DNA of 64,000 nt from positions 540,324-604,323 of the forward strand of contig NZ_KI515774.1 in the NCBI RefSeq assembly GCF_000478175.1, given 5' to 3'. This DNA is from Corynebacterium sp. KPL1814. GTDB lineage: Bacteria > Actinomycetota > Actinomycetes > Mycobacteriales > Mycobacteriaceae. This document shows positions 25,654 through 34,399 of this stretch, one piece after another (within the stretch, counting starts at the first letter, position 1; each line of letters begins with the position of its first letter). The notes under the pieces are model-generated. The model saw only the letters and a program-made list of their open reading frames with translations. It was not told the origin of the DNA and did not search any database. The translations under genes and the position numbers were made by a program.

Positions 25654-26739
25654 ATGAAGATCACAACACCACAAAAGCCCATCCGTACACCCGGCGATAT
25701 CCTTGCCAATATTCCAGGAATCCTCGGATTCTTCCCAGCAGAATCAATCGTCCTCATCTCCATCGAACCAACCCCAGAAGGCCGCACCATGGGGCCAGTC
25801 GCGCGCGTAGACCTTTCCGATGTCCCCGCAGCCCTCGCAGAGATCATGAGCGCCTTTCACTGCGGTAATCCCGAAGTCGTTCTAGGCTTTATTATCTCTC
25901 AGCGCGAGGAAGTAGAGCTCTGGGAGATGATCGAGGCGCTCTACCACTTCGAAGATGACAGGGGCACCGGAATTGATGCCTGCTGGCTGGTGGAAGAAAT
26001 CGCCACATCCACCGCCTACGACCTCGTATTCGGCTTTAGCACTGGGAACGGGAAGGGCCCGATGAAAGCCTGGACCGAAGGGACCATTCCCGCTATTTCC
26101 ACCAGCTCTTCCATGCGCGCCTGCGTAGAAAACGGCACTTTGCCGGAGCTTTCCCGAGACGAACTGGTGCAGCAATTCGCCCCGCATAACCCGAACTTCG
26201 GCCAAGAAGAAATCGTGTCCATGCGGCGCTGCGCCGAGGAATTGTCCCGGCAGATGCGCGCCGGCCACGGCTACGGCACAACGGATCCAACCCGGGTGGT
26301 TCAGCATCTCATCGCGGATGTGCAGTATGTATTAAGCGAGGTAGAAACCCTGGAAGAGACCCTGGATAACGAAGAATTACTTTGCGTCGGAGCAATGTGG
26401 ATGTCGACGACGTGGATGCGCGACTTGGTCATCCGGGACCTCGTCGAATCCCCGCACGCGGCCGGTACCTTGCTCCTAGCCACGGCGCGCACCTTTGGCG
26501 GCACCATCCGTTATAACGCGCTGGCGTTATTTGCAGCGACCCAGGTGGCGCAGAAATTCGGGCTCTATGCCGGCCCAGCGCTTACCGTCGCCCTCGATGA
26601 GGCACCGGGTCACAATTTGAGCCAGCTCATTGCCCAAGCCTATCGCAGCGGAATGGGGGAACGCCTCATTACCAGCCTGAGCCGCGGTTGCGACGCGGCG
26701 CGGGAGGCAGCGGGGATTGATGCCGATGGCTTTGTGTAG
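25654..26739 (+). CDS. DUF4192 family protein
   Basis: The 361-residue protein begins MKITTPQKPIRTPGDILANIPGILGFFPAESIVLISI; the L-A-x-P-x-L-G-F-x-P-x-x-S-x-V pattern is the signature of DUF4192, an actinobacterial family of unknown function. I chose ATG 25654 because the 39 extra codons upstream are non-conserved and overlap the promoter region. It has no signal peptide and only weakly hydrophobic helices, so it is probably cytosolic. It is divergent from the PAC2 gene and convergent with galE. Confidence 0.85.
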   Translation: MKITTPQKPIRTPGDILANIPGILGFFPAESIVLISIEPTPEGRTMGPVARVDLSDVPAALAEIMSAFHCGNPEVVLGFIISQREEVELWEMIEALYHFEDDRGTGIDACWLVEEIATSTAYDLVFGFSTGNGKGPMKAWTEGTIPAISTSSSMRACVENGTLPELSRDELVQQFAPHNPNFGQEEIVSMRRCAEELSRQMRAGHGYGTTDPTRVVQHLIADVQYVLSEVETLEETLDNEELLCVGAMWMSTTWMRDLVIRDLVESPHAAGTLLLATARTFGGTIRYNALALFAATQVAQKFGLYAGPALTVALDEAPGHNLSQLIAQAYRSGMGERLITSLSRGCDAAREAAGIDADGFV

Positions 26740-26748
26740 CCCCGCGTT

Positions 26749-27732
26749 TTAGCGCCGCGCCGAATGCGCCCGGTCGCCCAATTGCCGAGTGAAATTCCAC
26801 GCGTCGGTCACGATGGTTTCCAAGTCGGTGCGCTGAGGATTCCAGTCCAGCTCCCGCTTGATCTTGTCTGAGGACGCAATCAGCGTGGCTGGATCTCCGG
26901 CGCGGCGCGGGGCGATCTCCGCCGGAATCTCGTGGCCGGTGACTTTCCGGCACATCTCGATGACCTGCTTGACGGAATATCCCTCGCCGGAACCCAAGTT
27001 ATAGATCCGGTGGGTGCCGGGGGCATTGCTGTGGAGGGCAAGCACGTGGGCATCGGCAAGATCGCGGATATGGATGTAGTCGCGCACCGGCGTGCCATCC
27101 GGGGTATCCCAATCCGTGCCAAACATGAAAATCTTATCGCGGTGCCCCAGAGCAACCTGCAGCACAATGGGGATGAGGTGGGTTTCAATCTCGCGGTTTT
27201 CGCCGATGGAGCCGTAGGCACCAGCGACGTTGAAATAGCGCAGGGACGTTGCCGCGAGCCCAAAGGCTTGTGCAAAAGAGGTAATCATGTAGTCGATAGC
27301 CAATTTGCTAGCGCCATAGGGATTCGTGGGCTGGGTCGGCATGTTCTCAGTAATAGGGACCTGCTCCGGTTCGCCGTAGGTGGCTGCGGTAGAAGAAAAG
27401 ACGAGGCTTTTGACATCGTTATCGCGCATGGCGTTGAGCAAGCGCAGCGTGGTCACGACGTTGTGCTGCCAATATTCGTCCGGCTTTTCCACGGATTCAC
27501 CGACGAGCGAGCGGGCGGCGAAGTGGAGGACGCCCTCGAAGCCGCCTTCGCCCAGTACTTCTGCAGCCTTGTCGGCCACATCGCCTTCTACCACGCGGGC
27601 TGCGGGCGGCACGGCATCCCGGTTTCCCGTGGAAAAGTTATCGATGATGGTGACGTCGTGGCCTTGCTCAACGAGGACTGCGGAGCACACGCTGCCGACA
27701 TAGCCGGCACCGCCAGTAACCAAAAGCTTCAT
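26749..27732 (-). CDS. galE: UDP-glucose 4-epimerase
   Basis: The 327-residue enzyme interconverts UDP-glucose and UDP-galactose, supplying galactose for arabinogalactan. It has the NAD-binding GGAGYVGS (residues 7-14), the catalytic Ser in FSSTAATYG and Tyr-x-x-x-Lys in [10 protein letters not shown]. The length is normal for GalE. It starts three bases after the dtxR stop, so the two are translationally close and co-transcribed; dtxR-galE linkage is conserved in corynebacteria. Confidence 0.93.
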   Translation of the reverse strand: MKLLVTGGAGYVGSVCSAVLVEQGHDVTIIDNFSTGNRDAVPPAARVVEGDVADKAAEVLGEGGFEGVLHFAARSLVGESVEKPDEYWQHNVVTTLRLLNAMRDNDVKSLVFSSTAATYGEPEQVPITENMPTQPTNPYGASKLAIDYMITSFAQAFGLAATSLRYFNVAGAYGSIGENREIETHLIPIVLQVALGHRDKIFMFGTDWDTPDGTPVRDYIHIRDLADAHVLALHSNAPGTHRIYNLGSGEGYSVKQVIEMCRKVTGHEIPAEIAPRRAGDPATLIASSDKIKRELDWNPQRTDLETIVTDAWNFTRQLGDRAHSARR

Positions 27733-27735
27733 GGC

Positions 27736-28413
27736 CTAGACCTCCACGCGCACGGCGTGTGCGAGATCATCTGACAAGGTGATGACCTTTCCCGAGGGAG
27801 TGGTAAGCGAAATCGTACCGCCATTATTGACCACGGTGACCTCGGTACCGATCCGGATTCCAGCCTCAGCAAGGTCCCGGAAGGTAGCCTCATCTACCTG
27901 CAGGATCTCATTGATCTGGATAATCTTGGCGGATTTTTCTTCGCCATCGGGGAGATCGATAGCCCGCGTCCCAATTGATGGTTCGGGGACCTGGAAGCCC
28001 AGTTGCGCCAGCGCCGGAATGGGGTTACCAAAAGGCGAGCGGCTGGGGTCATCGAGGACCGATACCATGCGCTTTTCTACCTCTTCGCTCATTACGTGCT
28101 CCCAGCGGCAGGCCTCATCGTGGACCTTGCTGATATCGAGCCCGAGGACATCAGTAAGCAAACGCTCCGCGAGTCGGTGCTTGCGCATAACCGCCGTGGC
28201 CAATTCGCGTCCCTTTTCGGTTAGATCCAAGCTCCTGTCCGAACGAACGTGGAGGAGGCCATCGCGCTCCATGCGAGCAACGGTTTGGGATACGGTAGGT
28301 CCGGACTGCTCTAGGCGTTCCGCAATCCGGGCGCGCAGGGGAGTGATGCCTTCTTCTTCCAATTCATAAATGGTCCGAAGGTACATCTCAGTAGTATCAA
28401 CGAGGTCCCTCAC
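27736..28413 (-). CDS. dtxR: Iron-dependent repressor DtxR
   Basis: The protein of about 225 residues matches C. diphtheriae DtxR closely from [35 protein letters not shown] onward. I place the start at GTG 28413 ([10 protein letters not shown]) because DtxR has no sequence before this point. The N-terminal winged helix binds DNA. Metal ligands are present: Met10 region, His79 (VMRKHRLAE), and EACRWEHVM (Cys102, Glu105, His106). A C-terminal SH3-like domain is present but more diverged. With Fe2+ it represses iron uptake genes and toxin-type targets. It lies between sigB and galE, the standard order. Confidence 0.95.
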   Translation of the reverse strand: MRDLVDTTEMYLRTIYELEEEGITPLRARIAERLEQSGPTVSQTVARMERDGLLHVRSDRSLDLTEKGRELATAVMRKHRLAERLLTDVLGLDISKVHDEACRWEHVMSEEVEKRMVSVLDDPSRSPFGNPIPALAQLGFQVPEPSIGTRAIDLPDGEEKSAKIIQINEILQVDEATFRDLAEAGIRIGTEVTVVNNGGTISLTTPSGKVITLSDDLAHAVRVEV

Positions 28414-28565
28414 GTGGGCATACCTTTCTTTGAAAACAGTAATGCGTGCCGTGCGCAAAGCAGACAGCGCTTTTTACATTCTGTATCCAGACTAGCTTAA
28501 GTTGCCCTAAGTTTGCTGGAGAGATTTTAAGGAGACGAGTTTGCGCTCGCCGCTTGCATAGAGAA

Positions 28566-28618
28566 CGCGACCTCGAAAGCGCACTGGGAAAATTCTCGGC
28601 GGCACAGTCGAGGTCGCG
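28566..28618 (-). terminator. Hairpin after sigB
   Basis: CGCGACCTCGA and TCGAGGTCGCG are perfect 11-base arms, 30 bases after the sigB stop and before dtxR. A T-run is lacking. Confidence 0.6.
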
Positions 28619-28647
28619 ATTAAAGAAGGTTCAGGAGGCGAAGAGTT

Positions 28648-29661
28648 CTATTGCGCGTACTCGCGGAGGCGATCGGCGCGGTTGCCATCGCGCAACTTCG
28701 CCATGACCTCACGCTCGATTTGGCGTACGCGTTCGCGGGAGAGCCCGAACCGGCGACCAATCTGGTCAAGGGTGCGTGGCACGCCGTCATCCAAGCCGTA
28801 GCGCAGGCGGATGACGTCCTGCTCGCGCTTTTCTAGCGTATCGATGACACCGCGGATATCGGAGTGGCGCATAGAGGCCACGACGGCGGTCTCAGCATCG
28901 GTAGCCTCAGCATCTTCGATGAAGTCGCCCAATGGGGCTTCCTCGTCAGTGCCGACAGGCATGTCGAGTGAGACGGGATCGCGGGACTGGCGCAGCAGCA
29001 TCTCGATCTTGTCCTCATCGATGCCAGATTCCTCGGACAGTTCCTCATTGGTCGCCTCGCGGCCCAAGGACTGATACATCTCGCGCTTGATGCGGGAAAG
29101 CTTATTTACCTGTTCCACAAGGTGGACTGGGAGGCGGATAGTGCGCGACTGATCTGCCATGCCGCGGGTAATGGCCTGACGGATCCACCACGTGGCGTAG
29201 GTGGAAAACTTAAAGCCCTTGGCGTAATCGAACTTTTCCATAGCGCGGATAAGGCCAAGGTTGCCCTCTTGAATGAGGTCCAATAGCGGCATTCCGCGGC
29301 CGGTGTAACGCTTGGCCAAGGAGACTACGAGGCGCAGGTTTGCCTCCAGCAGGTGGGAGCGGGCCTTCTTGCCCTCGCGGGCCAAGATCTTCAGGTCGCG
29401 CTTTTCTGCACGGGTCAGCTTCTCCGCGTTATTGAGCTTGTACTCTGCATACAGGCCCACCTCAATGGTTTGCGCGAGTTCAACCTCGTCCTCAGCACTG
29501 AGCAGGGCGGTCTTGCCGATTCCGTTGAGGTAGACACGTACCAAGTCAGCGGAGGGGTTGTCATTGGTTTGATTGCGGCGAGACCCGCGGTCTACTTCCT
29601 GTTCCTCATCAGTAGTGGCAGTCGAAGTGCCATTGGCGGTGTTGGCAGATGGATTCGTCAT
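28648..29661 (-). CDS. sigB: RNA polymerase sigma factor SigB
   Basis: The 337-residue group 2 sigma factor has regions 1.2 to 4.2. Core-binding region 2.1-2.2 is [30 protein letters not shown]; the -10-recognition region is [18 protein letters not shown]; region 4.2, for -35 recognition, is [27 protein letters not shown]. It lacks the long lysine-rich N-terminus of SigA. In C. glutamicum SigB serves transition-phase and stress promoters. It precedes dtxR and galE on the same strand with a hairpin between. Confidence 0.95.
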   Translation of the reverse strand: MTNPSANTANGTSTATTDEEQEVDRGSRRNQTNDNPSADLVRVYLNGIGKTALLSAEDEVELAQTIEVGLYAEYKLNNAEKLTRAEKRDLKILAREGKKARSHLLEANLRLVVSLAKRYTGRGMPLLDLIQEGNLGLIRAMEKFDYAKGFKFSTYATWWIRQAITRGMADQSRTIRLPVHLVEQVNKLSRIKREMYQSLGREATNEELSEESGIDEDKIEMLLRQSRDPVSLDMPVGTDEEAPLGDFIEDAEATDAETAVVASMRHSDIRGVIDTLEKREQDVIRLRYGLDDGVPRTLDQIGRRFGLSRERVRQIEREVMAKLRDGNRADRLREYAQ

Positions 29662-29772
29662 CTTTTCAGCCTCCTGAAATTGTCGCCTGTTTCAAAAAGT
29701 ACAACGGTGTGAGGACGCATTTAGTTCCCACGCATCCTGAAATGTTTAAAACGGCGACGTGCAGGCCGCTGT

Positions 29773-29844
29773 GCCCCACCTTTTTGGGGGCGTCGGCAAG
29801 CGCATGCGCCACGTGGATGCAGTAAAACTGCTACATCCAGGTGG
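29773..29844 (-). terminator. Hairpins after the YheO-type regulator
   Basis: An imperfect stem CCAC-TGGATG-AGT/ACT-CATCCA-GTGG (29809-29844) and a second GCCCC/GGGGC stem (29773-29791) lie directly past the regulator's stop. Confidence 0.5.
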
Positions 29845-29854
29845 CGGGGAAGTC

Positions 29855-30619
29855 TTAGCCGCGGACCTGTACGAGGTAGCGATAGACCGTGGGTTCAGAT
29901 ACTCCGAGCCGGGTGGCCGCCGCGGCAATGCCGCCTTTGAGGAGGAAGAAGCCAGCATCCTCGAGGGAAGCGATGACCTCTAGCCGTTCGTGGCGCTGCA
30001 TCGACTCGACCGGGGTGGAGTGCGTGGAAATCGCGGAATCCAGCATGGAGTCCAAAAGGTGCTCAACGTTGGAACGCAGCGATTCGCTATAGGGCGCTTC
30101 CGGCTTTTTCTGCGCGGGCGCTTCCGGTGCGGGAGTGCGCTGCGGTGCGGTGGTGCCGGGGTAGCCGCCGAAGGCCTTCGCCTTATCGATGGCCGGCTCG
30201 GTACCGCCTATCAACGCGTTAGCGGCATCGCGGATCTGGATAAGCTCGGATAATTCCACATTGATACAAAGCATGCCGCGCATATGCCCGGTGGCATCGC
30301 GCAGGAAATAGCTCGAGGAGCGGCAGACTTTTCCCTCGCTATTGACCGCGCGGTACCCGGTCATCATAGGAACGGCAGCGGCGTCGCCCTGTTTCATGAA
30401 CCAGAGCGCAAAGTCTGTAACCGGGCCGCCTAGTTCGCGGCCGGAAATGTGACCGTTGGCAATGGCGATGATGGATTTATCGGGTACATCGAGATCATGG
30501 AGCACGATTTCGGTGTTAGGGCCCATGGCCTGACCGAGGAAATCGACGAGTGGTATGTACTGCTCGAGGAAGTTTTCTTCGGGGGCATGGCTGCTAGAAA
30601 GGTTCATTAGCTGAAGCAT
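29855..30619 (-). CDS. YheO/DauR-type PAS-HTH transcriptional regulator
   Basis: The 254-residue protein has a YheO-like PAS sensor (about residues 18-130; GPNTEIVLHDL..., YFLRDATGHMRGMLCINVE), a Pro/Ala linker and a C-terminal helix-turn-helix (about 205-253; IASLEDAGFFLLKGGIAAAATRLGVSEPTVYRYL). This order matches DauR, which controls D-arginine catabolism in Pseudomonas. Here it sits 128 bases downstream of sdaA and on the same strand, so a role in controlling serine catabolism is plausible but inferred. The ligand is unknown. Confidence 0.8.
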   Translation of the reverse strand: MLQLMNLSSSHAPEENFLEQYIPLVDFLGQAMGPNTEIVLHDLDVPDKSIIAIANGHISGRELGGPVTDFALWFMKQGDAAAVPMMTGYRAVNSEGKVCRSSSYFLRDATGHMRGMLCINVELSELIQIRDAANALIGGTEPAIDKAKAFGGYPGTTAPQRTPAPEAPAQKKPEAPYSESLRSNVEHLLDSMLDSAISTHSTPVESMQRHERLEVIASLEDAGFFLLKGGIAAAATRLGVSEPTVYRYLVQVRG

Positions 30620-30670
30620 GTCCTTATAATTCCTGTCAGATTATTGATAAGGTACCACAAAGTAACGACA

Positions 30671-30712
30671 AAGGAGGCGAGTACCCGGCCGTGCCCAAGT
30701 ACTCACCTCCTT
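30671..30712 (-). terminator. Terminator between sdaA and the regulator
   Basis: AAGGAGGCGAGTAC pairs with GTACTCACCTCCTT (one mismatch) 36 bases after sdaA. It would separate or attenuate read-through into the downstream regulator. Confidence 0.65.
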
Positions 30713-30747
30713 ATATGGTGCTCTTTCCGGAGCCTAGGTTGCCGGCA

Positions 30748-32121
30748 TTAACCACATACCGGGATGGGCGGGTGGACGGCTAGGGCGAGGCCGCCTTGTG
30801 AGGTTTCCCTGTACTTGGCGTTAATGTCCTTACCGGTGTTGTACATAGTCCAGATGACCTCATCGAGGCTGACACATGGCTTGCTTTCGCGGTCCAAGGC
30901 CATGCGTGCGCTGGTAATGGCGTCTACCGCAGCCACGGCATTGCGCTCGATGCAGGGGACTTGCACTTGGCCTAGGACCGGGTCGCAGGTCAGGCCCAAT
31001 TTGTGTTCCATGCCGATTTCAGCCGCGACGCAGACCTGTTCCGGTGTTGCCCCCATCAGTTGGGCCAGCCCGGCCGCTGCCATGGAGCAGGCGACGCCAA
31101 TTTCTCCTTGGCAGCCTACTTCCGCACCGGAAATGGAGGCGTTCATCTTGTAGAGCGCGGCGATGTGGTTGCAGGCGAAGATATAGTCCGCGAACATGCT
31201 CGGGGTAACTGGCTCGACGAATTCATCGAAATAGGCCAGTACCGCAGGAACGACGCCGCATGCGCCGTTAGTAGGTGCGGTGACGACGCGGCCACAGGCG
31301 GCATTTTCCTCCGAAATGGCCAGGGCAAACATGTGTACCCAACTCAAAATGTTGAGGCCATCGTGGGGGTCGGATTGTTCCAGCCTGCGCTTCAGGGCTG
31401 CGGCGCGGCGCGGTACGAGCAGGGCACCGGGCAGCGGGCCATCGGTTGTGGAGCCACGCTTGATGCCGGTGTACATGACATCGCGGACCTTGCGCAGGTG
31501 CTCGTCGATGTCCCCCTCGCTGCGCAGCGCCTTTTCATTGGCCCTGCCGAGCTCCGGGAGCGTCATATTATTGGTTTCACACAGCGCCAGTAATTCTTCC
31601 GCGCTGGCATAAGCGAATGGGATGTCAACGGTATCTCGGGTGCGCATGGCGAAGTCTTCTTGCTTGACGATGAACCCGCCACCCACTGAGTAGTAGGTCT
31701 TGTGCAAGATGTCTTCCTCGCCGGCAAAGGCGATAAGGCACATGCCGTTTTCGTGCATGGGGAGGTATTCATCGTGGAAGTAGAATCCGCCGTCTTTGGG
31801 GAAGCTCACCTTGTGCGTACCACCGAGAAGCAGCGTTTCGCTCTGGCTGACCTCTTTCATGAAGGCGGAGATGCCGTCGATATCGACGGTTTCTGGTTCT
31901 TCGCCGGCCAGTCCCAACAGGATGGCTTTATCGGTGGAGTGGCCCACACCGGTCAAAGACAGGGAGCCGTAGACATTGGCTTGGACGCGGGTGACCTTAT
32001 CCATGAGGTCTTTTTCTTTGAGCTCGTCAACGAAGGCCTTGCCGGCTTTCATTGGCCCAAGGGTGTGTGAGCTTGAGGGGCCGATGCCGATCTTGAACAT
32101 ATCGAAGATGCTGATGAACAT
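30748..32121 (-). CDS. sdaA: L-serine ammonia-lyase (iron-sulfur)
   Basis: The 457-residue enzyme converts L-serine to pyruvate and ammonia. It starts at ATG 32121 (MFISIFDMFKIGIGPSSSHTLGPMKAG), the standard N-terminus of single-chain bacterial L-serine dehydratases; the upstream frame is spurious. The N-terminal beta domain is followed by the catalytic alpha domain with cluster cysteines in TAPTNGACGVVPAVL, VACSMAAAGL and LTCDPVLGQVQVPCIERNA. It starts 37 bases after the serine transporter, so uptake and breakdown are co-expressed. The enzyme is oxygen-sensitive in relatives. Confidence 0.93.
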   Translation of the reverse strand: MFISIFDMFKIGIGPSSSHTLGPMKAGKAFVDELKEKDLMDKVTRVQANVYGSLSLTGVGHSTDKAILLGLAGEEPETVDIDGISAFMKEVSQSETLLLGGTHKVSFPKDGGFYFHDEYLPMHENGMCLIAFAGEEDILHKTYYSVGGGFIVKQEDFAMRTRDTVDIPFAYASAEELLALCETNNMTLPELGRANEKALRSEGDIDEHLRKVRDVMYTGIKRGSTTDGPLPGALLVPRRAAALKRRLEQSDPHDGLNILSWVHMFALAISEENAACGRVVTAPTNGACGVVPAVLAYFDEFVEPVTPSMFADYIFACNHIAALYKMNASISGAEVGCQGEIGVACSMAAAGLAQLMGATPEQVCVAAEIGMEHKLGLTCDPVLGQVQVPCIERNAVAAVDAITSARMALDRESKPCVSLDEVIWTMYNTGKDINAKYRETSQGGLALAVHPPIPVCG

Positions 32122-32158
32122 GGTTTTCTCCTGGAAAATCCTGAGAAGCAAGTGCTGC

Positions 32159-33553
32159 TTAGAAAGCCTGCACGATGGAGTAGATGATGGTGGCGAGGGC
32201 AATAAGACCCATGATGAACACGAAGTAGTTGGAGGCCTTGCCCTTAAAGCGGGCGAGTGCTGGAACCTTGTGGATGGCAATCATCGGGATGAGGAACAGC
32301 ATGATGGCGATGGTCGGACCGCAGAGGGTTTCAATCATGCCGAGGATGGAAGGATCTGCCCAGGCAACGAGCCATGCGGTTACCAGCATGAAGACAAGCG
32401 TGATGGTGTCGAGCTTGTGGCTGGATTCTGCGTCATCTTTATTGGCATTCTTGCTGCCTTTGACCAGGAGGCCCTCGAAGCCTTCTGCAGCGCCGAGGTA
32501 GTGACCTAAGAAGGACTTGGCTACGGCAATCATGGCGATGATAGGGGCAATCCACTGGATGACGGGGTTATCAAAGTGGTTGGCCAGGTAAGACAAGATG
32601 GTGATGTTTTGTTCCTTGGCCTCGGCCATATCCGCAGGCGATAGGCTGAGCGCGCAGGAGAAGACGAAGAACATCACGACGGCGACCATGAGGATTTCCG
32701 CGCGGAGCAATATCTTGCGGGACTTGTATTCCGCGTACTTGCCGTAGGTTTGGCGGCGGTCAACGGCGAAGGAAGAAATCATGGGCGAGTGGTTGAAGGA
32801 AAAGACCATGACTGGGACTAGGAGCATCAAGGTAATGCCCATGCCGTGGCCGGAGGCTTCGCGCGCGACGTCGAGGTCGAAGCTATCAAAGAGTGCGGTA
32901 TTCCACTTGGGGATGAGGTACAGCGAGAGTAGGACTAGGATGCCGATGAACGGATACACCAAGTAGGACATGACGTGGACGACCACGCTTTTGCCCATGC
33001 GTACGACGAGGATGAGGCCGCCTACGAGAACCAGCGAGGTAAGCCACCGATCCGGTGAGGTGATGCCTAATTGGTGTTCCAAAAAGGAATTGACCGTGTT
33101 GGTGATGGTTACCGAGTACACCAACAGGATGGGGTAGACGGAGAGGAAGTAGAGGATATTCATCAGCACGCCGGCTTTAACACCGAAGTGTTCCTCCACG
33201 ACGTCGGTGAGATCGCCATCTGGCTTTGAGCTTGATAGGACCAGGCGGGTCATGCCGCGGTGGGCCCAGTAGGTCATCGGCAAGGCGACGACGGTCATAA
33301 TAAGAAGCGGGATGATGCCGCCGATGCCAGCGTTGATAGGGAGGAAGAGCACGCCGGCTCCAATGGCGGTGCCGAATAGGGAGAGCATCCAAACGGTGTC
33401 TTCTTTGTTCCACGCTGGGGCGCCTTCTTGGCCCGCAAATGGGGTTTCTATGCCGTCAGCGGGTGGCTTTTCTTCTGCGGGTGGTTGTTCCGGAATTTGC
33501 GCACTGTGTTCCGGGTGTTCGACTTGTCCGTGGCGCAAGAGCTTGTGGGACAT
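32159..33553 (-). CDS. sdaC: HAAAP-family serine transporter
   Basis: The 464-residue protein has a hydrophilic N-terminus (about 45 residues) and about eleven membrane segments beginning WMLSLFGTAIGAGVLFLPINAG. GTAIGAGVLFLP and FSFNHSPMISSF are hallmarks of the hydroxy/aromatic amino acid permease family, subtype SdaC/DlsT. Placement directly before sdaA makes serine the likely substrate. I chose ATG 33553, preceded by GGAGGAAAG. An AT-rich region with two palindromes precedes it. Confidence 0.88.
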   Translation of the reverse strand: MSHKLLRHGQVEHPEHSAQIPEQPPAEEKPPADGIETPFAGQEGAPAWNKEDTVWMLSLFGTAIGAGVLFLPINAGIGGIIPLLIMTVVALPMTYWAHRGMTRLVLSSSKPDGDLTDVVEEHFGVKAGVLMNILYFLSVYPILLVYSVTITNTVNSFLEHQLGITSPDRWLTSLVLVGGLILVVRMGKSVVVHVMSYLVYPFIGILVLLSLYLIPKWNTALFDSFDLDVAREASGHGMGITLMLLVPVMVFSFNHSPMISSFAVDRRQTYGKYAEYKSRKILLRAEILMVAVVMFFVFSCALSLSPADMAEAKEQNITILSYLANHFDNPVIQWIAPIIAMIAVAKSFLGHYLGAAEGFEGLLVKGSKNANKDDAESSHKLDTITLVFMLVTAWLVAWADPSILGMIETLCGPTIAIMLFLIPMIAIHKVPALARFKGKASNYFVFIMGLIALATIIYSIVQAF

Positions 33554-33914
33554 CTTCTTTCCTCCTCTGCATGGGGTTGACCGAAGCTTGAGGGCTCCTG
33601 TCACCCTGGAGTGAGAAAATATTTTCTCTCACCAGCGTGCCCGGGCAAGGGTCTGAAATTAAACTTTCAGCTTGTATCCAGCCCATTCGCTTCGTTACGC
33701 GTTAAGTATAAGCCCGCAGTAATGCCAAGTGATAATAATTTATTACATTTTGGGATGGGTTAATTATCACTCTGAAAAAGCTTGCGCGGCGCCCAGCGAT
33801 ATGCATTGTTGAACAATATCGGCCTCTTTGCGAGCTAGCTCATAGATAATCATGGGTGTGAGTGGGCGCTCGTGCAGGTAAACGCCGGATGAAGGGAAAA
33901 TGCGTGAGAGGAAA
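33554..33914. promoter_or_regulatory. sdaC upstream region with two palindromes
   Basis: This 361-base gap is AT-rich. GAGAAAATATTTTCTC (33613-33628) is a perfect 16-base palindrome inside a longer GTGAG...CTCAC context, 60 bases before sdaC. GTGATAAT (33729-33736) and ATTATCAC (33763-33770) form a second, wider repeat. Either could be an operator, perhaps for the PAS-HTH regulator downstream. A short minus-strand frame at about 33771-33890 (…MIIYELARKEADIV…) ends here without a recognised family. Confidence 0.45.
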
Positions 33915-34358
33915 TTAGGTCTCGACCAAAACCGTAAACGGGCCTTCGTTGACGGACGATACGCGCATCATAGCCCCGAATTGGCCTGATTCGACCGCGA
34001 TAGTGCGTTCGCGGAGGCGCTCGATGATGTACTCAATGACCGGCTCGGCCTCTTCTCCTGGAGCCGCATTGGCCCACGACGGGCGCCTCCCCTTGGCGGT
34101 GCGGCCATACAGCGTGAATTGGCTGACCACTAATACTGGGGCTCCGGCATCTGCAACCGATACTTCACCGTCTAGGATGCGCAGCTCCGCTATCTTGCGG
34201 GCCATCTTTTCTGCACGCGGTTTCCAATCGGCTAAATCCTCCCGGGAGACACCGACGAGGGCTAAAAGCCCGCCCGTTTCAGGGCAGTCGATGGCGCCGA
34301 CGGTCTCGCCCGCGACGGTGACAGCTGCTTCGGATACGCGGGTTAGAACTGCGCGCAT
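33915..34358 (-). CDS. dtd: D-aminoacyl-tRNA deacylase
   Basis: The 147-residue protein removes D-amino acids and glycine mischarged onto tRNAs. It has the two DTD signatures: [17 protein letters not shown] (about residues 78-94) and, near the C-terminus, [21 protein letters not shown] (the GPVT-equivalent motif reads GPFT). The length matches the family. It lies 41 bases downstream of the methyltransferase gene and may be co-transcribed with it. Confidence 0.92.
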   Translation of the reverse strand: MRAVLTRVSEAAVTVAGETVGAIDCPETGGLLALVGVSREDLADWKPRAEKMARKIAELRILDGEVSVADAGAPVLVVSQFTLYGRTAKGRRPSWANAAPGEEAEPVIEYIIERLRERTIAVESGQFGAMMRVSSVNEGPFTVLVET

Positions 34359-34399
34359 GCCTGTATCTTCCTTTCCTGACTATTCGGTGCTCTTCAGTG

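Noticed and set aside
26932-27774. 280-codon plus-strand frame opposite galE
   Set aside because: Exact antisense of a conserved gene; the product shows no family features and the frame follows codon bias of the real gene.
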